Source: an uncultured Alphaproteobacteria bacterium (GTDB taxonomy: Bacteria > Pseudomonadota > Alphaproteobacteria > HIMB59 > GCA-002718135). Taken from it: 64,000 nt of DNA. The notes beneath the pieces are model-generated. The model searched no databases. It was not told the origin of the DNA and worked only from the letters and a program-made list of their open reading frames with translations. Position numbers and translations under genes: made by a program. Within the stretch, counting starts at the first letter, position 1, and each line of letters begins with the position of its first letter. Positions 17,862-26,312 of this stretch are shown in pieces. The DNA lies in assembly GCA_902521315.1 (NCBI GenBank), contig CABYRH010000008.1, positions 1-64,000 on the forward strand, written 5' to 3'.

Positions 17862-19922
17862 CTAATATTCCAAAACTAACGCTTCATGTATTTGAAACTT
17901 ATCCACTTTAATTTGGATAGATTTTGTATCTTCTATTTTGATTTCTTTTTCTAGATTTACGAAATATACTTTTTTAATTTTTTCATTTAGATTAATATTT
18001 AATTCAACACCGTGAATTTCAGGCACATCTTCAATTATTAAACATCTTCCTCTTTGTAGTGGAGGAGCATATAAGAGATGAACAACATATCGATTTTTAT
18101 TTTCTTGATGAAGTAATGTTATTCTCCCAGAGCTTGGTAGACCCTTGGTTTCAATTAATAGATTTTTGTGTAAGTGCCTAATTGTATTTCCAAATAGTTG
18201 ACGATGAACTTTTGATCCATTTTCTGCATATATCCTATCTAAATCATGAGCAAAAAAAATTGTGTTCTTATATTGTATTACAGCTGGATAATTTTCTTTA
18301 TCAAGTTTGTTTGGCGCATATAAGTGTCCATTATATTTTTCTAACGTTCGACTAAAATATGGTACTTTAATATCTGCTAGAATACTACTATCTTCATTTG
18401 CTTCTGATTTAATACCAGGTAAATAAGTTATAAATGGAGAAGAAACTAAATTATTTGATAACTCTTTTCTTACTTGTACATAATCCATATCAAAATCAGA
18501 GGGTCCAATATATTTTGCTCCAAGATTAAAAACAAATTTATCGCATTTATTATTAAGGGATCCTTTACCAATCACAACCAACGCCCCACCACGATTCTGA
18601 AAATCTTTCAATTTATTTATTTCCTCTTCTGATAGAGTATTTGATGATGGAATAATGATTAATTCAAAGTTGTTAATTCTATCTTGAGAAGCATTAATAC
18701 TTAAGACTTCGTATTCAATATGCTCTTCCAATAACATTCTAGCTACACCATCATCTGCATTGTAAGAACCTGTCAAATAAAGAGCAATATTTGAAAAAGG
18801 TCTGCCGCCAATTCCATATTCTTCAATTTTTTTTATATATTCAAAAGCAACACCGACGTTCTTATATGTATCCAAATCCATTTCTCCACTTGGGTGAAGA
18901 TGATCACCAAAATTACATCGTGCACCGTGGGAGATCATAGCAGCCGCTTCATATTTTAGTGCTTCAGGATATTTAAAACCTCCAAATTCTCCCCATGAAG
19001 TATGAAATTTACCACTCATACCAATTATAGGTTTATTTGTATAATTATGAAAATATCTAGACTGAGTTGCTATCTTATCATAGCCGCCCCAAGTTGTTGG
19101 TAAATCTTCTAAATCATTTTTAGTTGAGTTTTCATGAACGCGGTAAAGTAAATTTTCTTTTCTCTCAAGAACAGTTAAACCATTATAAAATATACTTGCA
19201 TCTGATTTCATAGACTGAATATGAGCAGTCATATTTTTAGTAAAATTTTTTAGAACAATTTCATTCCAATGAGCATTTACTTCTTCAGGGTTACCGATAT
19301 CATAACCAGTTTCCTTTATAGATTGCTTACAATTATCACAGTAACATTTTAGTTGAGTGAAATGTATATCAAAGAAAAAACCATCCACTTGGTAATTTGA
19401 ACACAATTCAGTAACAATGTTTGAAATTAATTCTTCATAATTTCCCGAGGGACACATAAATTTCCAATTACAATAAGGTCTAAACTCTTTACTTTTTTGT
19501 CTTATCTCTTTATCGCTATGTTGACCGGTGCTTGTAATTTCTTCAATTTCGTTTTCAGTTTTTTTATTAAACTCAATTATACTACCGTCACTGTTTCTTG
19601 CGCACCATTCTGGATGAATTTCTGCATCATGTGCTGACCATCCGACAGTTAAATATATTGGAGCTTTTACATTAATTTCGTGACAAGCTTCAATTTGTTG
19701 ACCAAGTAAATCAATTTTTAAATTTGGATGAATTTTTGCATGCTTTAATTTTGTTGGATAATAACACCAACTATGATGACATTTTCCAAAAATATTAATT
19801 TGATTAATATGCCCAATTTTTAGAGCTTCTTTAAATTGTTCTTTTGAAAAATATTTTCCAACATCAGGGATATGCTCTGAAGTGTGAAAATCTAAGTGTA
19901 TTTGCCTTGATGGTTCATTCAT
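17862..19922 (-). CDS. GHL6-like putative glycoside hydrolase with glutamine-amidotransferase-like/trimerisation domain
   Basis: 686-residue protein. The N-terminal 350 residues look like a glycoside hydrolase TIM barrel of the hypothetical GHL6 type: RQIHLDFHTSEHIPDVGKYF at the start, then KCHHSWCYYPT, KAPIYLTVGWSAHDAEIHPE and VDGFFFDIHF. A middle region (about 385-470: YEVLSINASQDRIN, then LSEEEINKLKDFQNRGGALVV) resembles the beta-galactosidase trimerisation domain. A cysteine-rich stretch CYCDNCKQS near residue 190 could bind metal. There is no signal peptide, so it should act in the cytoplasm on imported glycosides. It is divergent from the MalE-type binding protein gene. The activity is unproven and the family name is from memory. 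Confidence 0.65.
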   Translation of the reverse strand: MNEPSRQIHLDFHTSEHIPDVGKYFSKEQFKEALKIGHINQINIFGKCHHSWCYYPTKLKHAKIHPNLKIDLLGQQIEACHEINVKAPIYLTVGWSAHDAEIHPEWCARNSDGSIIEFNKKTENEIEEITSTGQHSDKEIRQKSKEFRPYCNWKFMCPSGNYEELISNIVTELCSNYQVDGFFFDIHFTQLKCYCDNCKQSIKETGYDIGNPEEVNAHWNEIVLKNFTKNMTAHIQSMKSDASIFYNGLTVLERKENLLYRVHENSTKNDLEDLPTTWGGYDKIATQSRYFHNYTNKPIIGMSGKFHTSWGEFGGFKYPEALKYEAAAMISHGARCNFGDHLHPSGEMDLDTYKNVGVAFEYIKKIEEYGIGGRPFSNIALYLTGSYNADDGVARMLLEEHIEYEVLSINASQDRINNFELIIIPSSNTLSEEEINKLKDFQNRGGALVVIGKGSLNNKCDKFVFNLGAKYIGPSDFDMDYVQVRKELSNNLVSSPFITYLPGIKSEANEDSSILADIKVPYFSRTLEKYNGHLYAPNKLDKENYPAVIQYKNTIFFAHDLDRIYAENGSKVHRQLFGNTIRHLHKNLLIETKGLPSSGRITLLHQENKNRYVVHLLYAPPLQRGRCLIIEDVPEIHGVELNINLNEKIKKVYFVNLEKEIKIEDTKSIQIKVDKFQIHEALVLEY

Positions 19923-20113
19923 GAAAACAGCTTATTTTATAAATTATTAAATTTAAATAATTTTTTGAAAAAAAATTTAAAATAAAAATTAAGTAATTCT
20001 CTAGTTTTTTTTATACTCTTAAACTGACTTTAACATACAAAAATATTCAAAAAGTATTTATTTTTGGCTCTTTTATGCTAATTTCTCCCTATCTTAATAA
20101 GGAGGAATGTAAG

Positions 20114-21397
20114 ATGAAATATTATTTTAGTCGAATATGGGCTGGTATATTAATTACTTTACTTTCTTTTTCATTCACTAGTAGCTCTTATGCAATTGAT
20201 ATTAAACTTTGGGATCTTTCTGCAAGACAAGGTCAAGATGAGTTCTATGAATTATTAAAGAAAGAAGTTAAAAAATATAATCCAGATATTAATGTTATTG
20301 TAACCGAGTGGGAAAATGAGGCATATAAAACTCAAATTCAACTTGCTCTTAATGGTGACGATGGACCTGATGTCTTCTTTAACTGGTTTGGTGAAGATAG
20401 TGCAAGACTAGCAAGAGCTGGTTTAGCACTCGACCTTACACCTTACGCCGATATGGAAGGTGGATATGGAAGCTTCATTAGTAAAGGTTGGCAAGATGCT
20501 GGTGCAGTAGATGGAAAAATTTATGGTATTGCTAATAAAGCAGTTTCAAAATACTTCTATTACGATCCTGCATTCTTTGATCAACATAACTTATCTGTTC
20601 CTACAACATTTGGAGAGTTAATTGATACTTGTAAAAGTATAAAAGCAATAGACCCTTCAATTGTTCCATGGCCAATGGGTAATTCTGAGAGATGGAAATT
20701 AAATCATGTTATTACCATGCTTAATCAAAGAGTAGTAGGAGCAGAAAATACAAAAGCGGATTATGCATTAACTGCACCTGATGATGAATTATTCACAAAT
20801 CCTAAATATGTTGAAGCTTGGGAAAAAGTTGTTGAACTAAATGAAAATTGTTTCAATGATGCGCCAAATGCAACTAATCCAGAATTAACTAGATCAATGT
20901 TTGCAGCTCAAATTTCACCTATGATGTATTGTGGAACTTGGTGTGGAGGTATTTTTGCTTCTGAAGGTTTCACAGATTTTAAAATGTTTAGATTTCCACG
21001 TGTTGAAGGTGGAGCTGATGATGGAACTGTAGGCTTTCTAGTTGCAGAAGGATTACAAGTATCGGCAAAAACTAAACATCCAGAAGCAGCGGCTTTAGTA
21101 GCATCAATTAATGTATCTGATACTATGGCTTTAGCAGATGCTGAGTTGAGAGGTAGTTTGATATCAAATGCAACTTTAATTGATCAAATGGAAGATGCTC
21201 CTCATTGGTTTACGTTTTATGTCAATGATATTGCTGACAAAAGTGGACATGTAAATGTTTTAGATGTTCTTTTAGAAGCGAATGTATCTAATGCTTATCT
21301 TGATATGGGAACTGAAGTTCTTAATGGAACAAAATCTCCTCAAGAAGCAATGGATTTCATTAGAAAAGTTGCTTTAGAAGCTAAAGCAGCAATGTAA
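20114..21397 (+). CDS. MalE-type (family 1) sugar-binding protein of transporter 4
   Basis: Extracellular solute-binding protein of the maltose/oligosaccharide type, 427 residues. An upstream in-frame ATG at 20075 would put the Shine-Dalgarno AAGGAGG (20098-20104) inside the gene, so the ATG at 20114 is taken. It gives the signal peptide MKYYFSRIWAGILITLLSFS ending near SSYA. The mature part begins IDIKLWDLSARQGQDEFYEL and contains DGPDVFFNWFGEDSARL, typical of the family. It faces the divergent GHL6-like hydrolase gene, and both may handle one oligosaccharide or glycoside. Confidence 0.9.
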   Translation: MKYYFSRIWAGILITLLSFSFTSSSYAIDIKLWDLSARQGQDEFYELLKKEVKKYNPDINVIVTEWENEAYKTQIQLALNGDDGPDVFFNWFGEDSARLARAGLALDLTPYADMEGGYGSFISKGWQDAGAVDGKIYGIANKAVSKYFYYDPAFFDQHNLSVPTTFGELIDTCKSIKAIDPSIVPWPMGNSERWKLNHVITMLNQRVVGAENTKADYALTAPDDELFTNPKYVEAWEKVVELNENCFNDAPNATNPELTRSMFAAQISPMMYCGTWCGGIFASEGFTDFKMFRFPRVEGGADDGTVGFLVAEGLQVSAKTKHPEAAALVASINVSDTMALADAELRGSLISNATLIDQMEDAPHWFTFYVNDIADKSGHVNVLDVLLEANVSNAYLDMGTEVLNGTKSPQEAMDFIRKVALEAKAAM

Positions 21398-21410
21398 TAA
21401 AAAAATTAAT

Positions 21411-21437
21411 TTCGGCTATTAATAATTAATAGCCGAA
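21411..21437 (+). terminator. Hairpin between binding protein 4 and MalF-type permease
   Basis: 11-bp perfect stem TTCGGCTATTA/TAATAGCCGAA (21411-21421 with 21427-21437), loop ATAAT. The following GTTATTAT is only a poor T-run, so it is more likely a stabilising or partially terminating hairpin. The permease ATG follows 8 bases later. Confidence 0.75.
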
Positions 21438-21445
21438 GTTATTAT

Positions 21446-22351
21446 ATGAATAAAACTCAAACAAACTCAATTGGTTTTTCTTTATCTAGTGATAGGGTAT
21501 CCGTAATTATTCTTTTAATCCCAGCTCTTATATTTTGTACAATATTTATATTTATTCCAGCATTTTGGGCCATAGTTGGATCGTTTTATAGCTATGGAAT
21601 GACTTCTCTTAATGATTGGAAATGGGTTGGTTTTGATAATTATATAAAAGCATCACAGGATGAATTTTTTTGGATTGCATTAAAAAATAATTTTATAATT
21701 GTTTTTGCGTCAATCGTTCTGCAAGTAGGTGTAGGTACAATACTAGCAGCTATCTTAGATCGAGGAATAAAATACGGAAAAGTAATTTTTCGAACTATTA
21801 TATTTACACCAATGGTTATATCATCTGTTGCAGTAAGTATAATTTGGTTAATAATTTATGATCCAAATGTTGGAATTTTAAATAGCATATTAAAAGCAAT
21901 AGGCTTGCCAACACCTTCAATGGGTTGGTTGGGGGATCCTGATATATCTATTTGGATGATTATGATTGTTGCTGGCTGGCAAAATACTGGATTTATGATG
22001 GTTTTAATCCTAGCTGGTTTACAAGGAGTTTCTAAAGAAGTTTATGATGCAGCAGAGATAGATGGTGCAACGGGTGTAAAAGCATTTTGGTATATTACTC
22101 TTCCGATGATTAGAAATATTATAATTGTTGCAATTTTGATAACAACTATTGGTGCATTTAAAGTATTTGAATTTGTTTATGTCTTAACCCAAGGTGGTCC
22201 ATCGAATGCAACACAAGTATTAGGAACATATATTTATTTACAAGCATTTAATTTATTGCATATGGGTTATGCCAATGCTTTGTCAGTTGTACTATTAATT
22301 ATTGCCTTAATTTTAGGTTGGTTTCAACTTAAAGCAAGTAGGAGAGCGTAG
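21446..22351 (+). CDS. MalF/UgpA-type ABC permease (transporter 4)
   Basis: 301-residue membrane permease of the binding-protein-dependent type 1 family. Hydrophobic N-terminal segment VIILLIPALIFCTIFIF and the cytoplasmic EAA loop EVYDAAEIDGATGVKAFWYI, followed by TLPMIRN. It pairs with the MalG-type permease, whose GTG start overlaps this stop codon (TAGTG). No Shine-Dalgarno lies before the ATG, as with the other permeases that follow hairpins. Confidence 0.9.
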   Translation: MNKTQTNSIGFSLSSDRVSVIILLIPALIFCTIFIFIPAFWAIVGSFYSYGMTSLNDWKWVGFDNYIKASQDEFFWIALKNNFIIVFASIVLQVGVGTILAAILDRGIKYGKVIFRTIIFTPMVISSVAVSIIWLIIYDPNVGILNSILKAIGLPTPSMGWLGDPDISIWMIMIVAGWQNTGFMMVLILAGLQGVSKEVYDAAEIDGATGVKAFWYITLPMIRNIIIVAILITTIGAFKVFEFVYVLTQGGPSNATQVLGTYIYLQAFNLLHMGYANALSVVLLIIALILGWFQLKASRRA

Positions 22352-23169
22352 TGAGTAAATTTAAGTTAGCTAATATATTTGCTTACGGTTTTGTAACTCT
22401 CTTTAGTATCTATGTACTATTACCAATAATAGTGATGATACTGACTACTTTTAAAACAAGAAGGGAAATTTTTTTAGAACCACTAGGTTTACCAGGTCAA
22501 TTTAATTTTTCTTCATTTGAAAAGGCATTATCCATAGGCCTTGGGGGTTTTATCTTCAATTCTTTTTTGGTTTCATTATTTTCAGTTATTTTAATAGTAA
22601 TAATTGCAGGAATGGCTGCCTATGTTCTAGCAAGAATAGATTTTAGAATAAATAGATATGTCTATTTATTAATTGTTGCAGGTTTCGCAATACCTCCAGC
22701 AGCTGTGCTTGTACCACTTTATGTAACAGTATCAAATTTAGGATTATTAAATAGTATATATGGTGTAGTAATGCCGTTAACTGCATTTGGTATTCCATTC
22801 ACCGTTATTTTATTTTATGCTTTCTTTTTAGATTTCCCAAAAGAAGTTGAGGAAGCAGCCACTATTGATGGTTGCAGTAAGATGCAGATTTTTTTTAGAA
22901 TTATTATTCCATTATCTGGTCCAGCTATTGCTAGTGCAGCAATTTTTCAAACTGTATGGATCTGGAATGAATTTCTACTAGCATTAATTATGTTGACATC
23001 TGATGAAGTAAAAACCTTGCCATTAGGACTAATGAAGCTGAGAGGAGAATGGTCATCTGATTGGCCATCAATTATGGCTGGACTAACAATAGCAATCTTA
23101 CCAGTTCTTATAGTATTCTTGATTTTCCAAAAATACTTTGTAAGGTCTTTAGCAGGTTTAGGAAAATAA
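22351..23169 (+). CDS. MalG/UgpE-type ABC permease (transporter 4)
   Basis: 272-residue type 1 permease. The EAA motif reads EVEEAATIDGCSKMQIFFRI and is followed by IIPLSGPA. The start is a GTG overlapping the previous stop by one base. The operon has no ATPase gene. After this gene come a 92-residue orphan and a PhyH oxygenase. The ATPase must be supplied from elsewhere, as for MsmK/UgpC-type shared ATPases. Confidence 0.9.
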   Translation: MSKFKLANIFAYGFVTLFSIYVLLPIIVMILTTFKTRREIFLEPLGLPGQFNFSSFEKALSIGLGGFIFNSFLVSLFSVILIVIIAGMAAYVLARIDFRINRYVYLLIVAGFAIPPAAVLVPLYVTVSNLGLLNSIYGVVMPLTAFGIPFTVILFYAFFLDFPKEVEEAATIDGCSKMQIFFRIIIPLSGPAIASAAIFQTVWIWNEFLLALIMLTSDEVKTLPLGLMKLRGEWSSDWPSIMAGLTIAILPVLIVFLIFQKYFVRSLAGLGK

Positions 23170-23174
23170 ATAAC

Positions 23175-23453
23175 ATGGCCAAAAGACAAAAAGTTTTAGT
23201 TCTCTATTTAAAGTTACCAAGCTTAGAAGGAGAAGTAATTTCTTGGGCAACCTTTGATGGTACGGGAAAAAAACTACATATGACAGGAGATAGTGATCAG
23301 CCTCCTTATCCTACAGGTTTGGATGCTTTATTAGATGGCTGGAGATTATTTCAAGCAAGTCAAGCTATTCCTGAACATCCAGGTCAAGAATTCAGAACAT
23401 CGTATTTAAAGCATGAATTTTTTTTTGAAAAATTAGAAGAAGGAGATTTTTAA
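23175..23453 (+). CDS. Conserved-looking 92-residue hypothetical protein
   Basis: Start chosen at the ATG six bases after the permease stop, giving MAKRQKVLVLYLKLPSLEGE. The open frame extends upstream inside the permease gene but without merit. No cysteine is present, so it is not a ferredoxin. The protein is soluble and acidic towards the end, with no signal peptide or membrane segment. It is sandwiched between the MalG-type permease and a PhyH oxygenase, whose start lies one base after this stop. A small partner or accessory of the oxygenase is possible but unproven. I do not recognise the family. Confidence 0.65.
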   Translation: MAKRQKVLVLYLKLPSLEGEVISWATFDGTGKKLHMTGDSDQPPYPTGLDALLDGWRLFQASQAIPEHPGQEFRTSYLKHEFFFEKLEEGDF

Positions 23454-23454
23454 T

Positions 23455-24375
23455 ATGGCTAAGTTATTGACAACAGAGCAAATGGCTGAATTTGCAAATA
23501 GTGGATGTTTATTTTTTGATGAATTAATTGATGAACAAACTAATAAAGAGTTTTTAGATGATATTGGTCATACAGAAATTGATGAAGTTGATAGTGTTCA
23601 GCATTATTATAGAAATATAAAAGCAACAAGTAGTATCCCAAGAATACCAGCAGGAACAAAACTTAAAGATGCTTATCCAAAAGGCTCTCCTTTAGAAAAA
23701 ATTTTTGCACATGAAGTTGTTGATGGTGCTATTAAAAGTTTAGTTGGTAGTAACACAATTATTGATCACCAGTTTCTTCATATTACGTTTCCTACCAAAT
23801 ACTTTAAACAAGCAAATCAACGTCAGATGTCTCAACAAAATCACCAAGATAGTACGATTGATCCAAGAAGTACTTTTGACGTACAATTATTTTATTTTCC
23901 AACAGAGGTAACAAAAGAAATGGGAGGAACAAGATATCACCCTGGTACGCATTTACGTATTGTTAATGAATTTGGAATTGCAAAATATCAAAATATTTTA
24001 GGACAAAAGAGTATAGTTTGTAAACCTGGTACAATTGGTATTTTCCATAGTGGTTTATGGCATGGTGCAGGTGTAAATTTTTCAGAAAATATTCGCTATA
24101 TGTTTAAAGTGAGACTCCAACCTACAGAAAAACAGGAATTACTATGGGATCCTGAAAAAAAATATCAGCCATTGCCAAACCGTGCACTTTATTGGACGGA
24201 TGAAAGTAAGGAAAAAACGATAAACGATATTTTAATGAGATCTTATCCCTGGCAAGAAGCAGATACAAATAGACTTGACAAAATCAATGTTGTTAAATTT
24301 TGGAGATTGTTAACTGGTCATAAGAAAATGGATGTTGATTATTGGTTAACACGCATTGAAAATGAACTCTACTAA
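23455..24375 (+). CDS. PhyH-family Fe(II)/2-oxoglutarate oxygenase (2)
   Basis: 306 residues. The iron triad can be placed as H130-x-D132 in QQNHQDST and H203 in LWHGAGV, with R214 in NIRYMF as the probable 2-oxoglutarate anchor. It has little sequence in common with the PhyH protein at 15443 outside the motifs, so it is a separate lineage. It is coupled to the 92-residue orphan and followed 43 bases later by a Gfo/Idh/MocA dehydrogenase. Oxygenase then dehydrogenase is the same order of activities as at 10334-12575, but with a different oxygenase fold. Confidence 0.82.
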   Translation: MAKLLTTEQMAEFANSGCLFFDELIDEQTNKEFLDDIGHTEIDEVDSVQHYYRNIKATSSIPRIPAGTKLKDAYPKGSPLEKIFAHEVVDGAIKSLVGSNTIIDHQFLHITFPTKYFKQANQRQMSQQNHQDSTIDPRSTFDVQLFYFPTEVTKEMGGTRYHPGTHLRIVNEFGIAKYQNILGQKSIVCKPGTIGIFHSGLWHGAGVNFSENIRYMFKVRLQPTEKQELLWDPEKKYQPLPNRALYWTDESKEKTINDILMRSYPWQEADTNRLDKINVVKFWRLLTGHKKMDVDYWLTRIENELY

Positions 24376-24418
24376 ATAAATAATTCTCATCACGATTATT
24401 TAAAAAAGAACTTATTTA

Positions 24419-25561
24419 ATGAAAACTGGAATAATTGGTTGTGGAAATATTGCAGACATATACTTCTCTAATTCAATAAAATATTTCAATAATTTTGAAA
24501 TTGTAGCTTGTGCTGATATTAAACCAGAAGCTTCTAAACATTATGCTAATATTTATAATGTAGAAAATTTAACTATTGATCAAATACTTAATAATGATGA
24601 AATAGAATTAATCATCAACCTAACAATACCAGATGTTCATTTTGAAGTTTCTAAATCAATTATACAATCTGGAAAACATGCGTATTCAGAAAAACCACTA
24701 TCAATTGAGTTTCATCACGGAAAAAAACTTTTAGAATTATCACATCAGAAAAATTTGTATTTAGGATGTGCTCCTGACACCTTTCTAGGCGCTGGCATTC
24801 AAGAATCAAAAAAAATTTTATCTAATAATATAATCGGAAATATTGTATTAGGCAGTATTTCAATGGGTGTGGCTGGTCATGAAATTTGGCATCCAAATCC
24901 AGATTTTTATTATCAATATGGTGGTGGTCCAGTCCTTGATATGGGGCCATATTATTTTACAGCTCTTGTGAATTTATTGGGACCAGCTAAAAATATTTAT
25001 TCACAATCAAGGACGGTTTACAATAAAAGAGTAATTGGAAGTGGAGAAAGAAAAAACCAACAAATAAAAGTAGATATTCCTACTACTTTAATTTCACAAA
25101 TTGAGTTTGAAAACGGTACATTAATAGACTCATTTTTCTCTTTTGATATTTGGAAGCATAACAAAAATCATATTGAGCTTTATGGTGATTTGGGTTCCAT
25201 AAATATCCCTGACCCAAATACTTTTGGGGGATCTATACAGTTATGTACAGAGAAAAATGGTGAATGGAAAACTATAGAGACTAACGAAAATAATTTAGGT
25301 AAAATAAATGTTGAAAACAGTAAAAAAACAAATGAAAAACCAGGCATAGCAAATTACAGAGGAATAGGAGTTAGTGAAATGGTTGATTCTATTAAAAATA
25401 ATCGAATAAATAGATGTAACGGTGAGCTAAGTCTTCATGTTTTAGACATCTTAGACACAATAATTAAATCTGCTAAAGAAGATAAAAAATTGGAATTAAG
25501 AAGTTCTGTATCAGCGATTGAATATTTTTCAGAAGAGGAAAATTTTAAATTATTAAAATGA
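24419..25561 (+). CDS. Gfo/Idh/MocA-family oxidoreductase (close paralog of the one at 11424)
   Basis: 380 residues with Rossmann motif GIIGCGNIADIYFSN and catalytic motif SEKPLS near residue 90. Blocks shared with the 11424 protein include APDTFLGxG, GGGPVxDMGPYxFTxLVNLLGP and RCNGELxLHVLD. These identities over the whole length make the two true paralogs. It precedes ThuA-like and xylose isomerase genes with short gaps, so they appear to form one catabolic operon served by transporter 4. Confidence 0.88.
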   Translation: MKTGIIGCGNIADIYFSNSIKYFNNFEIVACADIKPEASKHYANIYNVENLTIDQILNNDEIELIINLTIPDVHFEVSKSIIQSGKHAYSEKPLSIEFHHGKKLLELSHQKNLYLGCAPDTFLGAGIQESKKILSNNIIGNIVLGSISMGVAGHEIWHPNPDFYYQYGGGPVLDMGPYYFTALVNLLGPAKNIYSQSRTVYNKRVIGSGERKNQQIKVDIPTTLISQIEFENGTLIDSFFSFDIWKHNKNHIELYGDLGSINIPDPNTFGGSIQLCTEKNGEWKTIETNENNLGKINVENSKKTNEKPGIANYRGIGVSEMVDSIKNNRINRCNGELSLHVLDILDTIIKSAKEDKKLELRSSVSAIEYFSEEENFKLLK

Positions 25562-25574
25562 AGGTAAATTTATA

Positions 25575-26288
25575 ATGAAAAAAGCATTAATCGTATTTGG
25601 AGGTTGGCCAGGACATGAGCCTGAAAAATGTAATGAAATTTTAAGTAAATTCTTAAATTCTGAAGGTTACGAAGTAAGATCTGAAAATTCAACAGAAGCT
25701 TTTGCTGAAGACTATGTACACGAAATGGATTTAATTATACCAATTGTTACAATGGCTTTTCATCATTCTCCCAAAGGAGAAATAAAGAAAAATGAAGTTA
25801 ATAATTTAATAAAAGCAGTTGTAAATGGTTGTGGTCTTGCAGGTCATCATGGAGGGATGTGTGATGCTTTTAGACAATCAATTGATTGGCAATTTTTAAC
25901 TGGTGGTCAATGGGTAAGTCATCCTAATGGTATTCACGATTATAAAGTGAATATTACTAAAAAAAATGATCCAATTATGGAAGGTATTGAAGATTTTGAT
26001 TATCATTCTGAACAATATTATATGCACGTTGATCCAATGAATGAAGTTTTAGCAACAACTACTTTTCAAGGTCATGAAATATGGAAATTAGAGCAAGAGC
26101 CAGGAAAGCCAGGAGATGATCAATACCAAACAGAATGGATAAAGGGTGTTGAAATGCCAGTTGTATGGAAAAGAAAAATTGGAAAAGGAAAAATTTTTTA
26201 CACTTCCCTTGGTCATTTTGCTGATGAGCTTAATCATCCAGAAATGAAAAAAATTTATCATCGTGGTTTGCTTTGGGCATCAAGATAG
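25575..26288 (+). CDS. ThuA-like protein (trehalose-utilisation family)
   Basis: 237-residue protein of the ThuA family, a class I glutamine-amidotransferase-like fold found with Gfo/Idh dehydrogenases and linked in rhizobia to oxidation of trehalose and related disaccharides. Visible motifs are KALIVFGGWPGHEPEKC at the N-terminus, GCGLAGHHGGMCDAF in the middle and GKGKIFYTSLGHFADE near the end. The start follows the dehydrogenase stop by 14 bases with a weak GAAGG. Context with the dehydrogenase and XylA supports a role in 3-keto-sugar or glycoside processing, which is inference. Confidence 0.82.
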   Translation: MKKALIVFGGWPGHEPEKCNEILSKFLNSEGYEVRSENSTEAFAEDYVHEMDLIIPIVTMAFHHSPKGEIKKNEVNNLIKAVVNGCGLAGHHGGMCDAFRQSIDWQFLTGGQWVSHPNGIHDYKVNITKKNDPIMEGIEDFDYHSEQYYMHVDPMNEVLATTTFQGHEIWKLEQEPGKPGDDQYQTEWIKGVEMPVVWKRKIGKGKIFYTSLGHFADELNHPEMKKIYHRGLLWASR

Positions 26289-26312
26289 AGTAAGATAATT
26301 TAGGGAGATTAT

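Noticed and set aside
23175..23453. Missing Rieske or 2Fe-2S ferredoxin partner for the oxygenases
   Set aside because: The small protein was checked for this role, but it contains no cysteine and no CxH pair, so it cannot be a ferredoxin.
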